A stretch of DNA of 64,000 bases from Spirochaetota bacterium (GCA_025457915.1 JALOTL010000011.1:1-64000), one strand, 5' to 3'. Shown: positions 7,696 through 16,584, numbered from the stretch's first letter. A program made the numbers and translations. Notes: generated by a model from the sequence alone, not told the origin.

Positions 7696-8271
7696 TTAAA
7701 ATTTTTCCGTCAGCACCTCGAAATATGATTTATCGTGCTGGCATGCCGGGCATTTCTCAGGGGGTTCCTTTGCTTCTAAGACGAATCCGCAGTTCCTGCA
7801 CTTCCAGATTACATTCGAATCTTTTTTGAAAACCGTGCCGTTTTTGACGTTTTTCAGAAGCTCAAGGTATCTTTCCTCATGGTGCTTTTCGACATCGGCG
7901 ATCCTGAGAAAGGCGAGGGCCACGTCTTTGAAGCCCTCCTGTTCGGCGATTTTTGCCGCTTCTGGATAAAGCTTTGTATGCTCCTCGTGCTCACCCATGG
8001 CCGCAGCCTCCAGGTTCTCCGCGGTGGTTCCTACTCTTCCCGCGGGATAGGTCGCCGTTATCTCAAGGTCCCCACCCTCGAGGAATTTAAAGAAGCGCTT
8101 TGCATGCTCCTTTTCATTCTCGGCCGTTTCAAGAAAAATCGCGGATATCTGCTCGAACCCCTCCTTTTTTGCCTGCGAAGCAAAATACCAGTATCTGTTC
8201 CGTGCCTGCGATTCTCCGGCGAACGAGGCAAGGAGGTTTTTTTCGGTTTTTGTTCCTTTAATGCTAGCCAT
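7696..8271 (-). CDS. rbr: Rubrerythrin
   Basis: A diiron peroxidase that reduces H2O2 with electrons from rubredoxin. The N-terminal ~140 residues are a ferritin-like four-helix bundle with '[14 protein letters not shown]' and two ExxH-type iron motifs ([20 protein letters not shown]). The C-terminal ~40 residues are a rubredoxin-like Fe(Cys)4 domain with CRNCG and CPACQ. Length 191 matches classical rubrerythrin. It is the last gene of the rubredoxin-cydAB-dfx-ferritin-rbr operon, 23 bases after ferritin, and is followed by a strong terminator. Cytoplasmic. Confidence 0.96.
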   Translation of the reverse strand: MASIKGTKTEKNLLASFAGESQARNRYWYFASQAKKEGFEQISAIFLETAENEKEHAKRFFKFLEGGDLEITATYPAGRVGTTAENLEAAAMGEHEEHTKLYPEAAKIAEQEGFKDVALAFLRIADVEKHHEERYLELLKNVKNGTVFKKDSNVIWKCRNCGFVLEAKEPPEKCPACQHDKSYFEVLTEKF

Positions 8272-8294
8272 ACTGTCTCCTTGTTGAAAATAAT

Positions 8295-8819
8295 TTATTG
8301 GGCGGCCTGCTGCTGGTATGCCGCCATGTTGAATGTTCTCAGGGCCAGCTCCCTGTCTATCAGGAAAATGGCGCTTCCGTCCTTTCCTGTTAACCTGAGC
8401 TTTTCAAGTATTCCGCTTGCGTTCGCCTCCTCTTCAACCTGCTCGGTAACGTACCACTGCAGAATCGCCTGAGTGGCGTGATCGCCTTCTTTAACCGCAA
8501 GGTCCATGAGCTTGTCGATGGATTCCGTGACAAGCTGTTCGTGCTTGTAGGTTTCATCGAAAATCTGATCCGGGGAGTCCCAGGTTGTCTTGGGTCCATC
8601 GATCGGCATCAGTTTTACCTTGCCGCCCCTGCTGATGAGGTAGTCGTAGAATTTTTTCGCGTGCATCATCTCTTCCTGCGTCTGAACTTCCATCCAGTTC
8701 GCGAAACCCTCCAGGTTCCTTCCATGGAAATAGGCGGACATGGACAGGTAGAGATAAGCCGAATAGAGTTCTTTATTGATCTGCGAATTTATGGCTTCTT
8801 CTATAACGGGTTTAATCAT
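8295..8819 (-). CDS. ftn: Ferritin (FtnA-like, non-heme)
   Basis: Iron-storage ferritin of 174 residues. The pattern '[20 protein letters not shown]' and '[18 protein letters not shown]' holds the ferroxidase-centre Glu, Glu and His, and '[16 protein letters not shown]' the third-helix ligands. It oxidises Fe(II) and stores the mineral core, removing iron that would drive Fenton chemistry. It lies 14 bases after desulfoferrodoxin and 23 bases before rubrerythrin in the same operon, so iron storage is expressed together with peroxide and superoxide removal. Confidence 0.95.
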   Translation of the reverse strand: MIKPVIEEAINSQINKELYSAYLYLSMSAYFHGRNLEGFANWMEVQTQEEMMHAKKFYDYLISRGGKVKLMPIDGPKTTWDSPDQIFDETYKHEQLVTESIDKLMDLAVKEGDHATQAILQWYVTEQVEEEANASGILEKLRLTGKDGSAIFLIDRELALRTFNMAAYQQQAAQ

Positions 8820-8833
8820 ATGTTTCCGTCTCC

Positions 8834-9211
8834 TTACAATGATGCTTTCCAGAGTCCATGCAGGTTGCAGTATTCCCTGGCGGTCACGGCTGAGGCTTCG
8901 ATCTTGAATTCCGCTTCCGGCTTCATGCCCGCGCTGAGGAATTGGAAAAACGATCTGCCGTCAGCGATCAACTCGATCCATTGTATGTAGTGCTTTTCTT
9001 CCATCGGATGCGGCACGGCGCCTATCCTGACCATGTAGCCGCCGGATATTTTTTCGATAACCGGAACGTGCTTTTCCTGGGCTGCGTCGGTTGTGTTTTC
9101 TTTTAATTGAACCATGTCCTGGCCGCAGCAGACCAGTGTTCCGCCGCCAACGTGGAGAACCTCCACAATGTTTCCGCAGACCCCGCATTTATAAACGTCA
9201 AGTCTTTGCAT
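8834..9211 (-). CDS. dfx: Desulfoferrodoxin / superoxide reductase (2Fe-SOR)
   Basis: Reduces superoxide to H2O2 without releasing O2. The N-terminal desulforedoxin-like centre has C9, C12, C28 and C29. The catalytic Fe(His4Cys) centre is formed by H48 (in EKHVP), H68, H74, C115 and H118 (CNLHGLW). At 125 residues it is the full two-centre type. The gene lies between cydB (17 bases) and ferritin (14 bases). The expected electron donor, rubredoxin, is encoded first in the same operon, and the H2O2 produced can be removed by the rubrerythrin encoded last. Confidence 0.96.
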   Translation of the reverse strand: MQRLDVYKCGVCGNIVEVLHVGGGTLVCCGQDMVQLKENTTDAAQEKHVPVIEKISGGYMVRIGAVPHPMEEKHYIQWIELIADGRSFFQFLSAGMKPEAEFKIEASAVTAREYCNLHGLWKASL

Positions 9212-9228
9212 GTTTTTCCTCCATGTAA

Positions 9229-10224
9229 TTAATTTTGAACGGTCTTTCCCTTGAAGACCCTGTAAATGTATACAGAATATGCTATTACAATTGGCATCCC
9301 TATTGCCGCAATGATAAGCATGACGGTAAGCGTCAGCTGGCCTGAAGATGAATTATATATTGTCAGGTTGTAATCCGGGTTGTTGGATGCCTTTACGAGA
9401 TTTGGAAAAAGTATCGATCCGGAAATTGCCCACAGGCCCAGAAGCGATGATGATGATGTGATGAAGGACGCGAGGTCCTTCCCGAGGTTTATGAAGACAC
9501 GGTTCAGTATCAGGCTGAAAACCGTAATGGATGAACAGACCCACACGGCAGGTTTCCGGCTTTCCGCGACGTAAATGGAAGCCAGGATCATAGATATGAC
9601 CACAATGGCGGCATAAGCTATCCAGATTTTTTTTGAAAGGTTCCTCGCCCTTTCTAAAAGCCCTCCTGACGTTTTAATCGATGCGTAGGTCGAGCCCTGG
9701 AGCAGGATGGCGGACAGTCCCAGAAGTCCGATTGTAAGACTGAATGGGTTAAGCAGATTCATAAATCCCCCGGCATATTCCATGTTTTCCTCGATGGGAA
9801 TTCCTGCTATCACGTTGCCTAGGGCCACTCCGTAGATCAGGGAGGCAGTAAGACTTCCTGCGGTGAATGTCATCCTCCAGATTCTTTTTCTTTTTTCGTC
9901 GAGCGACCAGAATTCAAGGGAAACAGCCCTGAATACTAGGGCGAACAACAGGATCATGAAAGGGAGATAAAAACCGCTGAACACCGTAGCGTAGGCGTGG
10001 GGGAATGCCGCGAACAGCGCTCCGCCTGCGGTTATAAGCCACACCTCGTTGCCGTCCCATACCGGTCCGATGGAATTGAAGAGCGTCGAATCGTCCATCT
10101 CTCCGTCCGAAAGAAAGGGCAGGAGGGATCCGATACCGAGATCAAATCCGTCCAGGACCGAATATCCGGCAAGAAGTAGTCCTAGAACCAGGAACCAGAT
10201 TATCTGAAGATTTTCTATGGCCAT
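9229..10224 (-). CDS. cydB: Cytochrome bd quinol oxidase subunit II
   Basis: Integral membrane subunit (331 residues, about eight or nine hydrophobic helices). The N terminus '[25 protein letters not shown]' has the D-G-F-D-L-G motif of CydB, and '[23 protein letters not shown]' is the second family hallmark. It pairs with CydA to reduce O2 to water at very low oxygen. It starts 10 bases after cydA. No cydX-like small subunit is seen after it; the next gene is desulfoferrodoxin. Confidence 0.95.
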   Translation of the reverse strand: MAIENLQIIWFLVLGLLLAGYSVLDGFDLGIGSLLPFLSDGEMDDSTLFNSIGPVWDGNEVWLITAGGALFAAFPHAYATVFSGFYLPFMILLFALVFRAVSLEFWSLDEKRKRIWRMTFTAGSLTASLIYGVALGNVIAGIPIEENMEYAGGFMNLLNPFSLTIGLLGLSAILLQGSTYASIKTSGGLLERARNLSKKIWIAYAAIVVISMILASIYVAESRKPAVWVCSSITVFSLILNRVFINLGKDLASFITSSSSLLGLWAISGSILFPNLVKASNNPDYNLTIYNSSSGQLTLTVMLIIAAIGMPIVIAYSVYIYRVFKGKTVQN

Positions 10225-10234
10225 TTATCCCTCA

Positions 10235-11557
10235 TCAATACCCGGTCCTGATATTTTCCGGGCCCTTTTCAATTATTTTCAGCAGAAGCTTCATGAAAAC
10301 CGCGAAGAGAAGGATGTAAATCAGTGTAAATCCGATCAGCGAAAATAATATCTGCCACGCGGGCACCACAACTGAAGACGCATCGGAAGTCTTGAGCACC
10401 CTGTAAACCGCCCACGGCTGCCGTCCGATTTCCGCGGATATCCAGCCCATCTCGTTTGCGATGACCGGAAGCGGTATGGAGAATACCAGCAGGTACAGGT
10501 ACCACCTGGCTGAAAATAATTTTTTAAGAGCGAACAGTATAACCCCCAGGGCCGAGACAAGCAGGAAGTAAGAACCCAGGCCGATCATTACATGGTAGGT
10601 CGCGAAGGTCACGAATACGGGCGGTGTTTCTTCCTTCGGGAATTCATTCAGTCCAGTAACCTTCGCGTTCGAATCCATGTATACAAGGTAGCTCAGCAGG
10701 TTGGGAATGCCGATCTCAAAATGGGTGGTCCTGTTTTTTTCGTCTGGGATCCCGAAAACGGAAAGCGGGGCTCCTTCCCTGGTTTCCCACAGGGACTCGA
10801 AGGCCGCGAGTTTTTCAGGCTGGGTCCTGGCGACCTGGACTGAATGCGCATGGCCGGTTCCGAACTGAAGCATGGATGCCGCGAAAAGGATAAAGATGGA
10901 AAGTACCAGCATGGGCCTTGAATATTCTTCATATTTCTGCCTGATGACGTACCAGCCGGCTATTCCAGCCACAAAAAGGGAGCCGGTTATCCATGATGCT
11001 ATGATCGTATGAACATACCTCTGGACTGTCGACGGATTAAGCGCTGCCTGAAAAAAATCTGTCAGCATCGCTCTCCCCCCGGAAATGACATAACCTGCGG
11101 GTGTCTGCATCCAGGAATTGGCTATTATTATCCACAACCCTGAAAGATGCGAGGCGAAAAAAACCAGCAGTGCCGACAGCCAGTAAACCCGTTTTGATAC
11201 CTTTTCACGCCCGAAAAGCAGCACACCGATAAAGAATGATTCAAGAAAGAATGCCAGTATGCCTTCCGCTGCAAGTGGGGCCCCGAATATATCGCCTACC
11301 ATTCTGGAGTATCTGGACCAGTTGGTTCCGAATGAGAATTCCAGAATTATGCCGGTTGCCACTCCCACGGCGAAAACCAGTCCGAGAATTTTCACCAGGA
11401 ATGAGGAAATAATCCTGTATTTTTCCTTTCCTGATTTGAGATAGATGCTTTCATAAATCAACAGGACTAGCGTCAGGCCGAGCGAGATTGAAGGGAATAT
11501 GAAATGAAAACCTGCGTTCAGCCCGAATTGTATCCTTGCAAGAAAATTTGCGTCCAT
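10235..11557 (-). CDS. cydA: Cytochrome bd quinol oxidase subunit I
   Basis: Membrane subunit that binds hemes b558, b595 and d and oxidises quinol. Visible marks are the N terminus 'LARIQFGLNAGFHFIFPSIS' with the conserved His, the segment 'FGTNWSRYSRMVGDIFGAPL', and the Q-loop end 'ISAEIGRQPWAVYRVLKT'. At 440 residues it has the short Q-loop, as in most non-enterobacterial bd oxidases. It lies 21 bases after rubredoxin and 10 before cydB. Its place in an operon of ROS enzymes suggests an O2-scavenging rather than mainly energetic role (inference). Confidence 0.96.
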   Translation of the reverse strand: MDANFLARIQFGLNAGFHFIFPSISLGLTLVLLIYESIYLKSGKEKYRIISSFLVKILGLVFAVGVATGIILEFSFGTNWSRYSRMVGDIFGAPLAAEGILAFFLESFFIGVLLFGREKVSKRVYWLSALLVFFASHLSGLWIIIANSWMQTPAGYVISGGRAMLTDFFQAALNPSTVQRYVHTIIASWITGSLFVAGIAGWYVIRQKYEEYSRPMLVLSIFILFAASMLQFGTGHAHSVQVARTQPEKLAAFESLWETREGAPLSVFGIPDEKNRTTHFEIGIPNLLSYLVYMDSNAKVTGLNEFPKEETPPVFVTFATYHVMIGLGSYFLLVSALGVILFALKKLFSARWYLYLLVFSIPLPVIANEMGWISAEIGRQPWAVYRVLKTSDASSVVVPAWQILFSLIGFTLIYILLFAVFMKLLLKIIEKGPENIRTGY

Positions 11558-11578
11558 GCTTTAAATTCCGCCTTTCCG

Positions 11579-11740
11579 TCAGGCTTCCGGCTCGAAGGAG
11601 TCTTTGGCCACACCGCAAACCGGGCAAACCCAGTCTTCCGGCAGCTTTTCAAACGGCGTACCGGGTTTTATTCCATTGTCGGGATCGCCTGTTTCCGGAT
11701 CATAAATATAACCGCAGACCGAGCATACATATTTTTTCAT
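11579..11740 (-). CDS. rd: Rubredoxin
   Basis: A 53-residue protein, too short for a routine ORF cutoff. It has CSVCG near the N terminus (C6, C9) and CPVCG near the C terminus (C39, C42), with '[14 protein letters not shown]' and '[14 protein letters not shown]' of classical rubredoxins; these four Cys hold one Fe. It is the cytoplasmic electron donor for rubrerythrin, desulfoferrodoxin and the nearby flavodiiron protein. It is the first gene of the operon, with a strong GGAGG 8 bases before the ATG. Its role in supplying electrons to its operon partners is inferred from family biochemistry. Confidence 0.96.
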   Translation of the reverse strand: MKKYVCSVCGYIYDPETGDPDNGIKPGTPFEKLPEDWVCPVCGVAKDSFEPEA

Positions 11741-11759
11741 TTATTATCCTCCGAAACTG

Positions 11760-11789
11760 TTTATAAAAACATTGATTTTCAATGTTCAA
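11760..11789 (-). promoter_or_regulatory. Promoter with overlapping operator of the oxygen-defence operon (candidate)
   Basis: On the minus strand, TTGAAC (11784-11789) is followed after 17 bases by TTATAA (11761-11766; or TATAAA 11760-11765 with an 18-base spacer), about 20 bases before the rubredoxin ATG. A perfect 8-bp inverted repeat, AACATTGA-3-TCAATGTT (11768-11786), fills the spacer, a usual place for a repressor operator. The cognate regulator is unknown. Confidence 0.45.
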
Positions 11790-11815
11790 TGTTGGATTTG
11801 ATGCGAAACTTTGAT

Positions 11816-11834
11816 TTTAATTTAATAAATTAAA
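11816..11834. promoter_or_regulatory. 9-1-9 A+T palindrome upstream of the oxygen-defence operon
   Basis: TTTAATTTA and TAAATTAAA flank a single central base: a perfect 19-base palindrome with the geometry of Fur/PerR boxes. In such A+T-rich DNA it may also be chance. Confidence 0.3.
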
Positions 11835-11980
11835 TTTTAAATGCAAGCAAAAACTTTAAGGAATATTAAAATTTTAACAGATTCTTAACAATTTCAATAT
11901 CTATTATTTACATTTTTTTCGGTTGTATCAGTGGATGATAATGATTTTTCATGAATCAGAAAAAATTAAACGGTATTTTA

Positions 11981-13144
11981 TTATTTTATCAGACCTTCGA
12001 GTTTATTGATGATTTCAGCCAGCTGGTTTTTTTCCGGCACATACTTTATTTTGATGCTTTCGAGCATTTCGAATCCGCATGAAGCAAGTGTGTCCTCGAC
12101 CTGGCCGATGCTCTGGCCGCCCCATCCGTACGATCCGAATGCCAGTCCGAACCTGTTTTTGGGAGCGAGGCCTTTGAGATAGGTCAGGAATGCCGATACC
12201 GTCGGGAGCATGTTGTTGTTAAGGGTCGGGGAGCCGACGCATATGTATTTTGCGTTCAGCAGCTCGGTCATGATATCGGATATATGGTTCGTCTGAAGGT
12301 TGAGCATCTCCGTTTCAAAGTCCCTGCTTTCAAAGGCGCTCTGGATCGCGTAAGCTATTTTTTTCGTGGAGTTCCACATCGTGTCGAAAATAATCACGCA
12401 TTTATTTTTTGTCAGGTTGCCGCTCCATTCCTCGTACTGGTGGATGATTTCATTGATGTGCTTTCTCCATATGAGCCCGTGGCTCGGCGCGATTATTTCT
12501 ATGTCGAGTTTTGCAGCGTCTGACAGCGCGCTTTTTACCTGCTCGGAATAAGGCATAACAATATTGGCATAATATTTTGCCGCTTCCTGCATTATCATGT
12601 TGAGCTGGTGTTCATCGTCAAACCGGTCGTAAGACGCTATATGCTGTCCGAAGGCGTCGTTGGAAAAAAGGATTTTTTCTTCCGGCAGGTATGTCATCAT
12701 GTTGTCAGGCCAGTGCACCATCGGGGTCAGTATGAATCTCAGGCTGTACTTTCCGAGTTTCAGCGTGTCCCCGGTTTTTACCTGCTTGAATCCCAGGTCG
12801 GACTTGTAATGCTCGGTGAGGCCCTTGACGCCGTTCGGTGAAGCGTAAACTGCGGCATGGGGAGCTATCTTTTTAAGGAGGGGTATGGACCCGGAATGGT
12901 CCATTTCAACATGGTTGGAAATAATATAATTTATTTTCGACGGATCGATGACCTTTGATATCCGTTCGATCATCTCCTCGTAATGATAATGCTTCACGGT
13001 GTCGATCAATGCGATTTTTTCGTCGATTACGAGATACGCGTTGTAAGTGGACCCCTTCTGGGTAACATAACCGTGAAAATTTCTGAGGTCCCAGTCGATC
13101 CCGCCCACCCAGTATATGTTTTTCGCGATTTTAACAGGAATCAT
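11981..13144 (-). CDS. fprA: Flavodiiron protein (A-type flavoprotein, O2/NO reductase)
   Basis: Cytoplasmic O2 or NO reductase. The N-terminal metallo-beta-lactamase-like domain (to ~250) carries the diiron ligands 'SNHVEMDHSG' (H-x-E-x-D-H), 'MVHWPDNM', 'SNDAFGQH' and 'PSHGLIW'. The C-terminal flavodoxin-like domain has 'DTMWNSTKKIA' and 'GSYGWGGQSIGQ' for FMN. No rubredoxin domain is fused, so the stand-alone rubredoxin just downstream is the likely donor. The start at 13144 (MIPVKIAKNIYWVGG) is preferred: family proteins start here, GGAGCGG lies just upstream, and a TATAAT lies at 13210-13215, which would make the ATG 60 bases upstream almost leaderless. Confidence 0.93.
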   Translation of the reverse strand: MIPVKIAKNIYWVGGIDWDLRNFHGYVTQKGSTYNAYLVIDEKIALIDTVKHYHYEEMIERISKVIDPSKINYIISNHVEMDHSGSIPLLKKIAPHAAVYASPNGVKGLTEHYKSDLGFKQVKTGDTLKLGKYSLRFILTPMVHWPDNMMTYLPEEKILFSNDAFGQHIASYDRFDDEHQLNMIMQEAAKYYANIVMPYSEQVKSALSDAAKLDIEIIAPSHGLIWRKHINEIIHQYEEWSGNLTKNKCVIIFDTMWNSTKKIAYAIQSAFESRDFETEMLNLQTNHISDIMTELLNAKYICVGSPTLNNNMLPTVSAFLTYLKGLAPKNRFGLAFGSYGWGGQSIGQVEDTLASCGFEMLESIKIKYVPEKNQLAEIINKLEGLIK

Positions 13145-13209
13145 GGCTCCGCTCCCGAGTATTTTTTTCTTCATCATTCTCTCATCATATTTTATTGATG
13201 TCAACGAAC

Positions 13210-13240
13210 ATTATATGCCATGTTTATTTTTTATTGTCAT
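13210..13240 (-). promoter_or_regulatory. Promoter candidate for the flavodiiron gene
   Basis: Exact TATAAT on the minus strand (13210-13215) with ATGACA (13235-13240) upstream; the spacer of 19 bases is long. It would give a leader of about 60 bases for a start at 13144. Confidence 0.35.
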
Positions 13241-13404
13241 ACCGGAATTAATAAAAGAGCGGGGCAGTTGATAACTTCGGGTGAGCATAATGCTGCCGGC
13301 CGTTTAAAGACCGGCTCCGGTTATAATCAGGATATGAAAACAATCTTGACATCAATCGTTTTTTATCGTCAAGTGCTACATATGAAGCAGGGGGTGATAT
13401 TATT

Positions 13405-14724
13405 TTGAGTTATATAAAAATAGCGCTGATAGTAACCGTTATCGCTGTCTCGTATTCATGCAAAAAATACGATCATTTTGAATTGTCCAGGTTTATCCCG
13501 CCGGAGACCTGCGGCGGGTGCCATACGGAGATATATGACCAGTGGAAGGGATCATTGCATCAGCAATCGCATTACGATGCGATTTACAGGGAGATATCCC
13601 TCCGCGACCTCAAGGGGTTGACTGACGGGGACGAGATAATGGAAGCTGAATCATGCGTCAAATGTCATACTCCTGTCGGATTTGTGACGGGCAATCCGAT
13701 GAAGACTTCCAATAAGGAGGCCGGTATACCTGTTATCGCGAAAGAAGGGGTGCAGTGCGATTTCTGCCACTCTTCCACCGGGGCCAGGGAGCTCTATAAT
13801 GCCATGATGAAGCTTGATCCGGGCCACGGTGAAAGCAGGCCGGGGATCAAGAGGGGGCCCTTCAAAGACTCCCATTCGTCATACCATGAAACCGCGTATT
13901 CGGAATTCCATACCGAATCCGAGATCTGCGCCGTATGCCATGACGTCAGACACGTGGTTTTTGGAACCAGGCTGGAAACACCTTACGAGGAATGGAAAAA
14001 CAGCCCGTACAATTCCAAAGATCTCCAGAAAAGAATTACGTGCCAGGGGTGCCACATGTACCAGAGGCCAGGCGTACCCGCGACCGGATCAACAGAAAGG
14101 CCGAAGAATCCCGGGAAGGCGTCTTCGGACGGGCCTGATCGGGACCATATATACACGCATTATTTTGTCGGTGCGAATACGGTGATTCCTTCCATGATCA
14201 AAAATACCGCGCAGTATAAAATGGCCGAGGAAAGGCTGAAAAACGCGGCCGTACTGGAAATCTCCGGGATGCCGGCCGAAGGAAAAATAAAGATCACAAT
14301 AAAGAATACAGGCGCCGGGCATAAAATCCCGACAGGGCTCACAAACCTGAGGCAGGTCTGGCTTGAAATAGTAATAACATCCCCTGGCGGCGAACTTCTC
14401 TACTCGGCCGGCAAATTGGACTCTGACGGGCGTCTGCCGAAAAACACGGCCGTATACAATACAGTATTCGGGGATGGCAGCGGAAAACCGGTAATGAACC
14501 TGGCAAAGGCGAGGGAGATACTGTCTGACAGAAGGATACCCCCCGGAGGGGAGCTGTCGGAATTGATTGACGCCGCGTCTTTCAAGGGTAAAAGTATCAG
14601 CGTTGAGGCACGCCTTTTTTACAGATCTGCTCCGCAGGATGAGGTAGACTCGGTTTTCGGCAGGGGTAAAATCAGGATCCCGGCGATTGAAATGGCCAGA
14701 ATTAAAACGACCCTCGCTTTCTGA
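13405..14724 (+). CDS. Pentaheme cytochrome c lipoprotein
   Basis: An exported protein with a hydrophobic leader ending at Cys19 (weak lipobox SYSC). It has five CxxCH heme-binding motifs at residues 36-40, 84-88, 118-122, 175-179 and 213-217. The N-terminal half resembles cytochrome c554-like multiheme folds; residues ~265-430 are a heme-free beta-rich domain ('GKIKITIKNTGAGHKIPTG'). It probably carries electrons in the periplasm or at the outer membrane; partner and substrate are unknown. Start is TTG with GGGGGTGAT 8 bases upstream. It is divergent from the flavodiiron gene, with 260 bases between the start codons. Confidence 0.85.
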   Translation: MSYIKIALIVTVIAVSYSCKKYDHFELSRFIPPETCGGCHTEIYDQWKGSLHQQSHYDAIYREISLRDLKGLTDGDEIMEAESCVKCHTPVGFVTGNPMKTSNKEAGIPVIAKEGVQCDFCHSSTGARELYNAMMKLDPGHGESRPGIKRGPFKDSHSSYHETAYSEFHTESEICAVCHDVRHVVFGTRLETPYEEWKNSPYNSKDLQKRITCQGCHMYQRPGVPATGSTERPKNPGKASSDGPDRDHIYTHYFVGANTVIPSMIKNTAQYKMAEERLKNAAVLEISGMPAEGKIKITIKNTGAGHKIPTGLTNLRQVWLEIVITSPGGELLYSAGKLDSDGRLPKNTAVYNTVFGDGSGKPVMNLAKAREILSDRRIPPGGELSELIDAASFKGKSISVEARLFYRSAPQDEVDSVFGRGKIRIPAIEMARIKTTLAF

Positions 14725-14770
14725 TTTGATCCGGAATTTCTTATTTTTTCCGGCAGGCGCGACAAAGATC

Positions 14771-14792
14771 ATCGCGGGTCTTTTTCCGCGAT
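14771..14792. terminator. Hairpin between convergent cytochrome and peroxiredoxin genes
   Basis: ATCGCGG (14771-14777) and CCGCGAT (14786-14792) form a 7-bp stem with an 8-base T-rich loop. The following T tract is weak, so terminator strength is uncertain. Confidence 0.4.
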
Positions 14793-14796
14793 CGTG

Positions 14797-15276
14797 TTAT
14801 TTTATCAATTCCCTCAGTGTGGAGAGCACGTCCTCGCCGTGTCCTTTCACGTTCACCTTGTTCCATACATGCGCGATTATACCCCGGGGATCTATCAAAA
14901 ACGTCGTTCTTGCAACCCCGAAGTATTCCCTCCCGTACATTTTTTTTATGCGCCATACTCCGTAGCCTTCAAGCGTTTTTTTTTCAACATCGCTTAATAG
15001 CTTGATACCGAGATCGTGTTTTAAAATGAATTTCTGGTGGCTCTGGCAGGAATCCGGGCTTACTCCGATTATGACCGCGTTCAGTTCCATAAAAACGGTC
15101 GATAGGGAAGTGAAGTCAATCGCTTCTACCGTGCACCCGCTTGTATTGTCTTTTGGATAAAAGTAAAGAACCACCCATTTCCCCCTGTAATCCTTTAATG
15201 AAACCGTGTTCCCATCCTGATCCGGCAGGGTGAAATCTGGCGCTTTTTCGCACCCTGACATTTTGATTTCAGCCAT
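14797..15276 (-). CDS. bcp: Thiol peroxidase PrxQ/BCP (peroxiredoxin)
   Basis: Reduces H2O2 and organic hydroperoxides. The peroxidatic Cys48 is in 'YPKDNTSGCTVEAIDF', a close match to the P-x3-T-x2-C motif. The resolving Cys five residues later, as in E. coli BCP, is absent. Cys77 (in GVSPDSCQSH) stands where PrxQ proteins with the resolving Cys in a later helix place it, so an intramolecular disulfide there is plausible. An extra Cys9 is present. Start ATG has AGGAGG 5 bases upstream. Cytoplasmic, single gene; fits the nearby ROS-defence genes. Confidence 0.92.
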   Translation of the reverse strand: MAEIKMSGCEKAPDFTLPDQDGNTVSLKDYRGKWVVLYFYPKDNTSGCTVEAIDFTSLSTVFMELNAVIIGVSPDSCQSHQKFILKHDLGIKLLSDVEKKTLEGYGVWRIKKMYGREYFGVARTTFLIDPRGIIAHVWNKVNVKGHGEDVLSTLRELIK

Positions 15277-15439
15277 ATGCTCCTCCTGAAAAAGTACTTG
15301 TCTATATCCCGGAAGTTTTTGATTGTGATGGATCAGTTCATCTTCGAACCGGCAGATGAAAAAATCTAATTAATATATTGAAAGTTTCCACAAGGGAACA
15401 TCCTGCTTTGATTATTAAGGATTCCCTTATAACAAAACA

Positions 15440-16102
15440 ATGAATGCAATTCAATATAAAAAAAGAGCGGAAGAGGTGATGTGCCTCTATTTGTCGATAA
15501 AACCCGAGATTGAAAAGAGGCTCGAAGAATTCCGCCGCGTGTGGAGGAACGGCGACGATGAGAAAATATTCATCGAGCTTTCCTTTTGTCTTCTCACGCC
15601 CCAGTCCAGCGCCAAAAGCTGCTGGAGGGCCGTACAGCTCCTGCTTGAAAAAGACCTTCTTTTCGAAGGAGATTTCGAGGGCATCCGCAATGAGCTTAAC
15701 ATAGTCAGGTTCAGGAACAACAAGGCAAGGTACATAATGGAAGCCAGGGACAAGTTCGTCATGAAAAGGGGCGAATCGCTTTTCAGGTATTTCAGGACCA
15801 TTGAATCAGTCCCGGAAAAAAGGGACTGGCTTGTAAAAAATGTCAAGGGAATGGGATACAAGGAAGCGAGTCATTTTCTCAGGAACATAGGAATGGGGCA
15901 GGATATCGCGATACTGGACCGGCATATCCTGAAAAACATGAAACACCTGGGCATACTGGCAGAAATACCGAAATCCCTTGGAGCGGGTCTGTATAAGCAG
16001 CTCGAAGAGAAACTCAGGGCTTTTTCCTCCGAAGTCGGCATCCCCCTCGATCATCTTGATTTCGTCTTGTGGTACAAGGAGGCCGGCGAGGTCTTCAAAT
16101 AA
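15440..16102 (+). CDS. ogg: N-glycosylase/DNA lyase, Ogg2 family (8-oxoguanine repair)
   Basis: Base-excision repair enzyme of the HhH-GPD superfamily, 220 residues. The helix-hairpin-helix 'VKGMGYKEASHFLRNIG' with its catalytic Lys and the catalytic Asp in 'IAILDRHIL' match the compact archaeal-type Ogg2 group (MjaOgg). It would remove 8-oxoguanine opposite C and nick the strand by beta-elimination. Its place among oxidative-stress genes fits that role. No clear ribosome site precedes the ATG; the upstream 163 bases also contain the divergent peroxiredoxin start. Confidence 0.88.
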   Translation: MNAIQYKKRAEEVMCLYLSIKPEIEKRLEEFRRVWRNGDDEKIFIELSFCLLTPQSSAKSCWRAVQLLLEKDLLFEGDFEGIRNELNIVRFRNNKARYIMEARDKFVMKRGESLFRYFRTIESVPEKRDWLVKNVKGMGYKEASHFLRNIGMGQDIAILDRHILKNMKHLGILAEIPKSLGAGLYKQLEEKLRAFSSEVGIPLDHLDFVLWYKEAGEVFK

Positions 16103-16104
16103 AT

Positions 16105-16584
16105 TCAGGATGAGATCCTGAGCTTTTCGGAAAGGTCCAGAAGCAGCATCACGTGCCTTTTTTCTTCCTCGATAATCCTTTCAATATTATTGAAAATCTC
16201 GCTGTTGTTTTTATATGCAGACGAGAGTTCGGTATAAAAAAGGATCGATTGTTTTTCATCCCCGAAGGCCCTGTTGATCGCGTCAAGCGGGGTGCTGATG
16301 TCTTCCATCTCCACCGCAATCTTTTTGCTGTCGAAGATCCTGTCCCCGCCTATCGCCTTAAGATAAAGAAAATATTCTTCGGAGAATATGCCTGGCGCAC
16401 TGTCAAGACCGGACAGCATGGATTTAAAATATTTTTTATGCCCGAGCTCTTCCTCGGCCAGCATCAGAAACAGGTCCCTTATCGGTTCATTGCTGAATTT
16501 CTTTGAAAAATCCGAATAGAAGCGATGGCCGTTTTCCTCTATCCCGACCGCAATGTCTATTATTTCTTTCATTGAATAATCCAT
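16105..16584 (-). CDS. Ferritin-like diiron protein (rubrerythrin-type domain, no rubredoxin tail)
   Basis: A 159-residue all-helical protein. ExxH-like elements 'LAEEELGHKKYF' and 'IIEEEKRHVMLL' plus 'GIEENGHRFYSDF' and 'DEKQSILFYTEL' give the four-Glu/two-His set of a rubrerythrin-like diiron site. The Cys4 rubredoxin domain is missing, so it needs another donor or binds iron without peroxidase action. Nine bases upstream of pepA's stop on the same strand, it appears to be the second gene of a pepA transcript. Physiological role is not known. Confidence 0.82.
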   Translation of the reverse strand: MDYSMKEIIDIAVGIEENGHRFYSDFSKKFSNEPIRDLFLMLAEEELGHKKYFKSMLSGLDSAPGIFSEEYFLYLKAIGGDRIFDSKKIAVEMEDISTPLDAINRAFGDEKQSILFYTELSSAYKNNSEIFNNIERIIEEEKRHVMLLLDLSEKLRISS

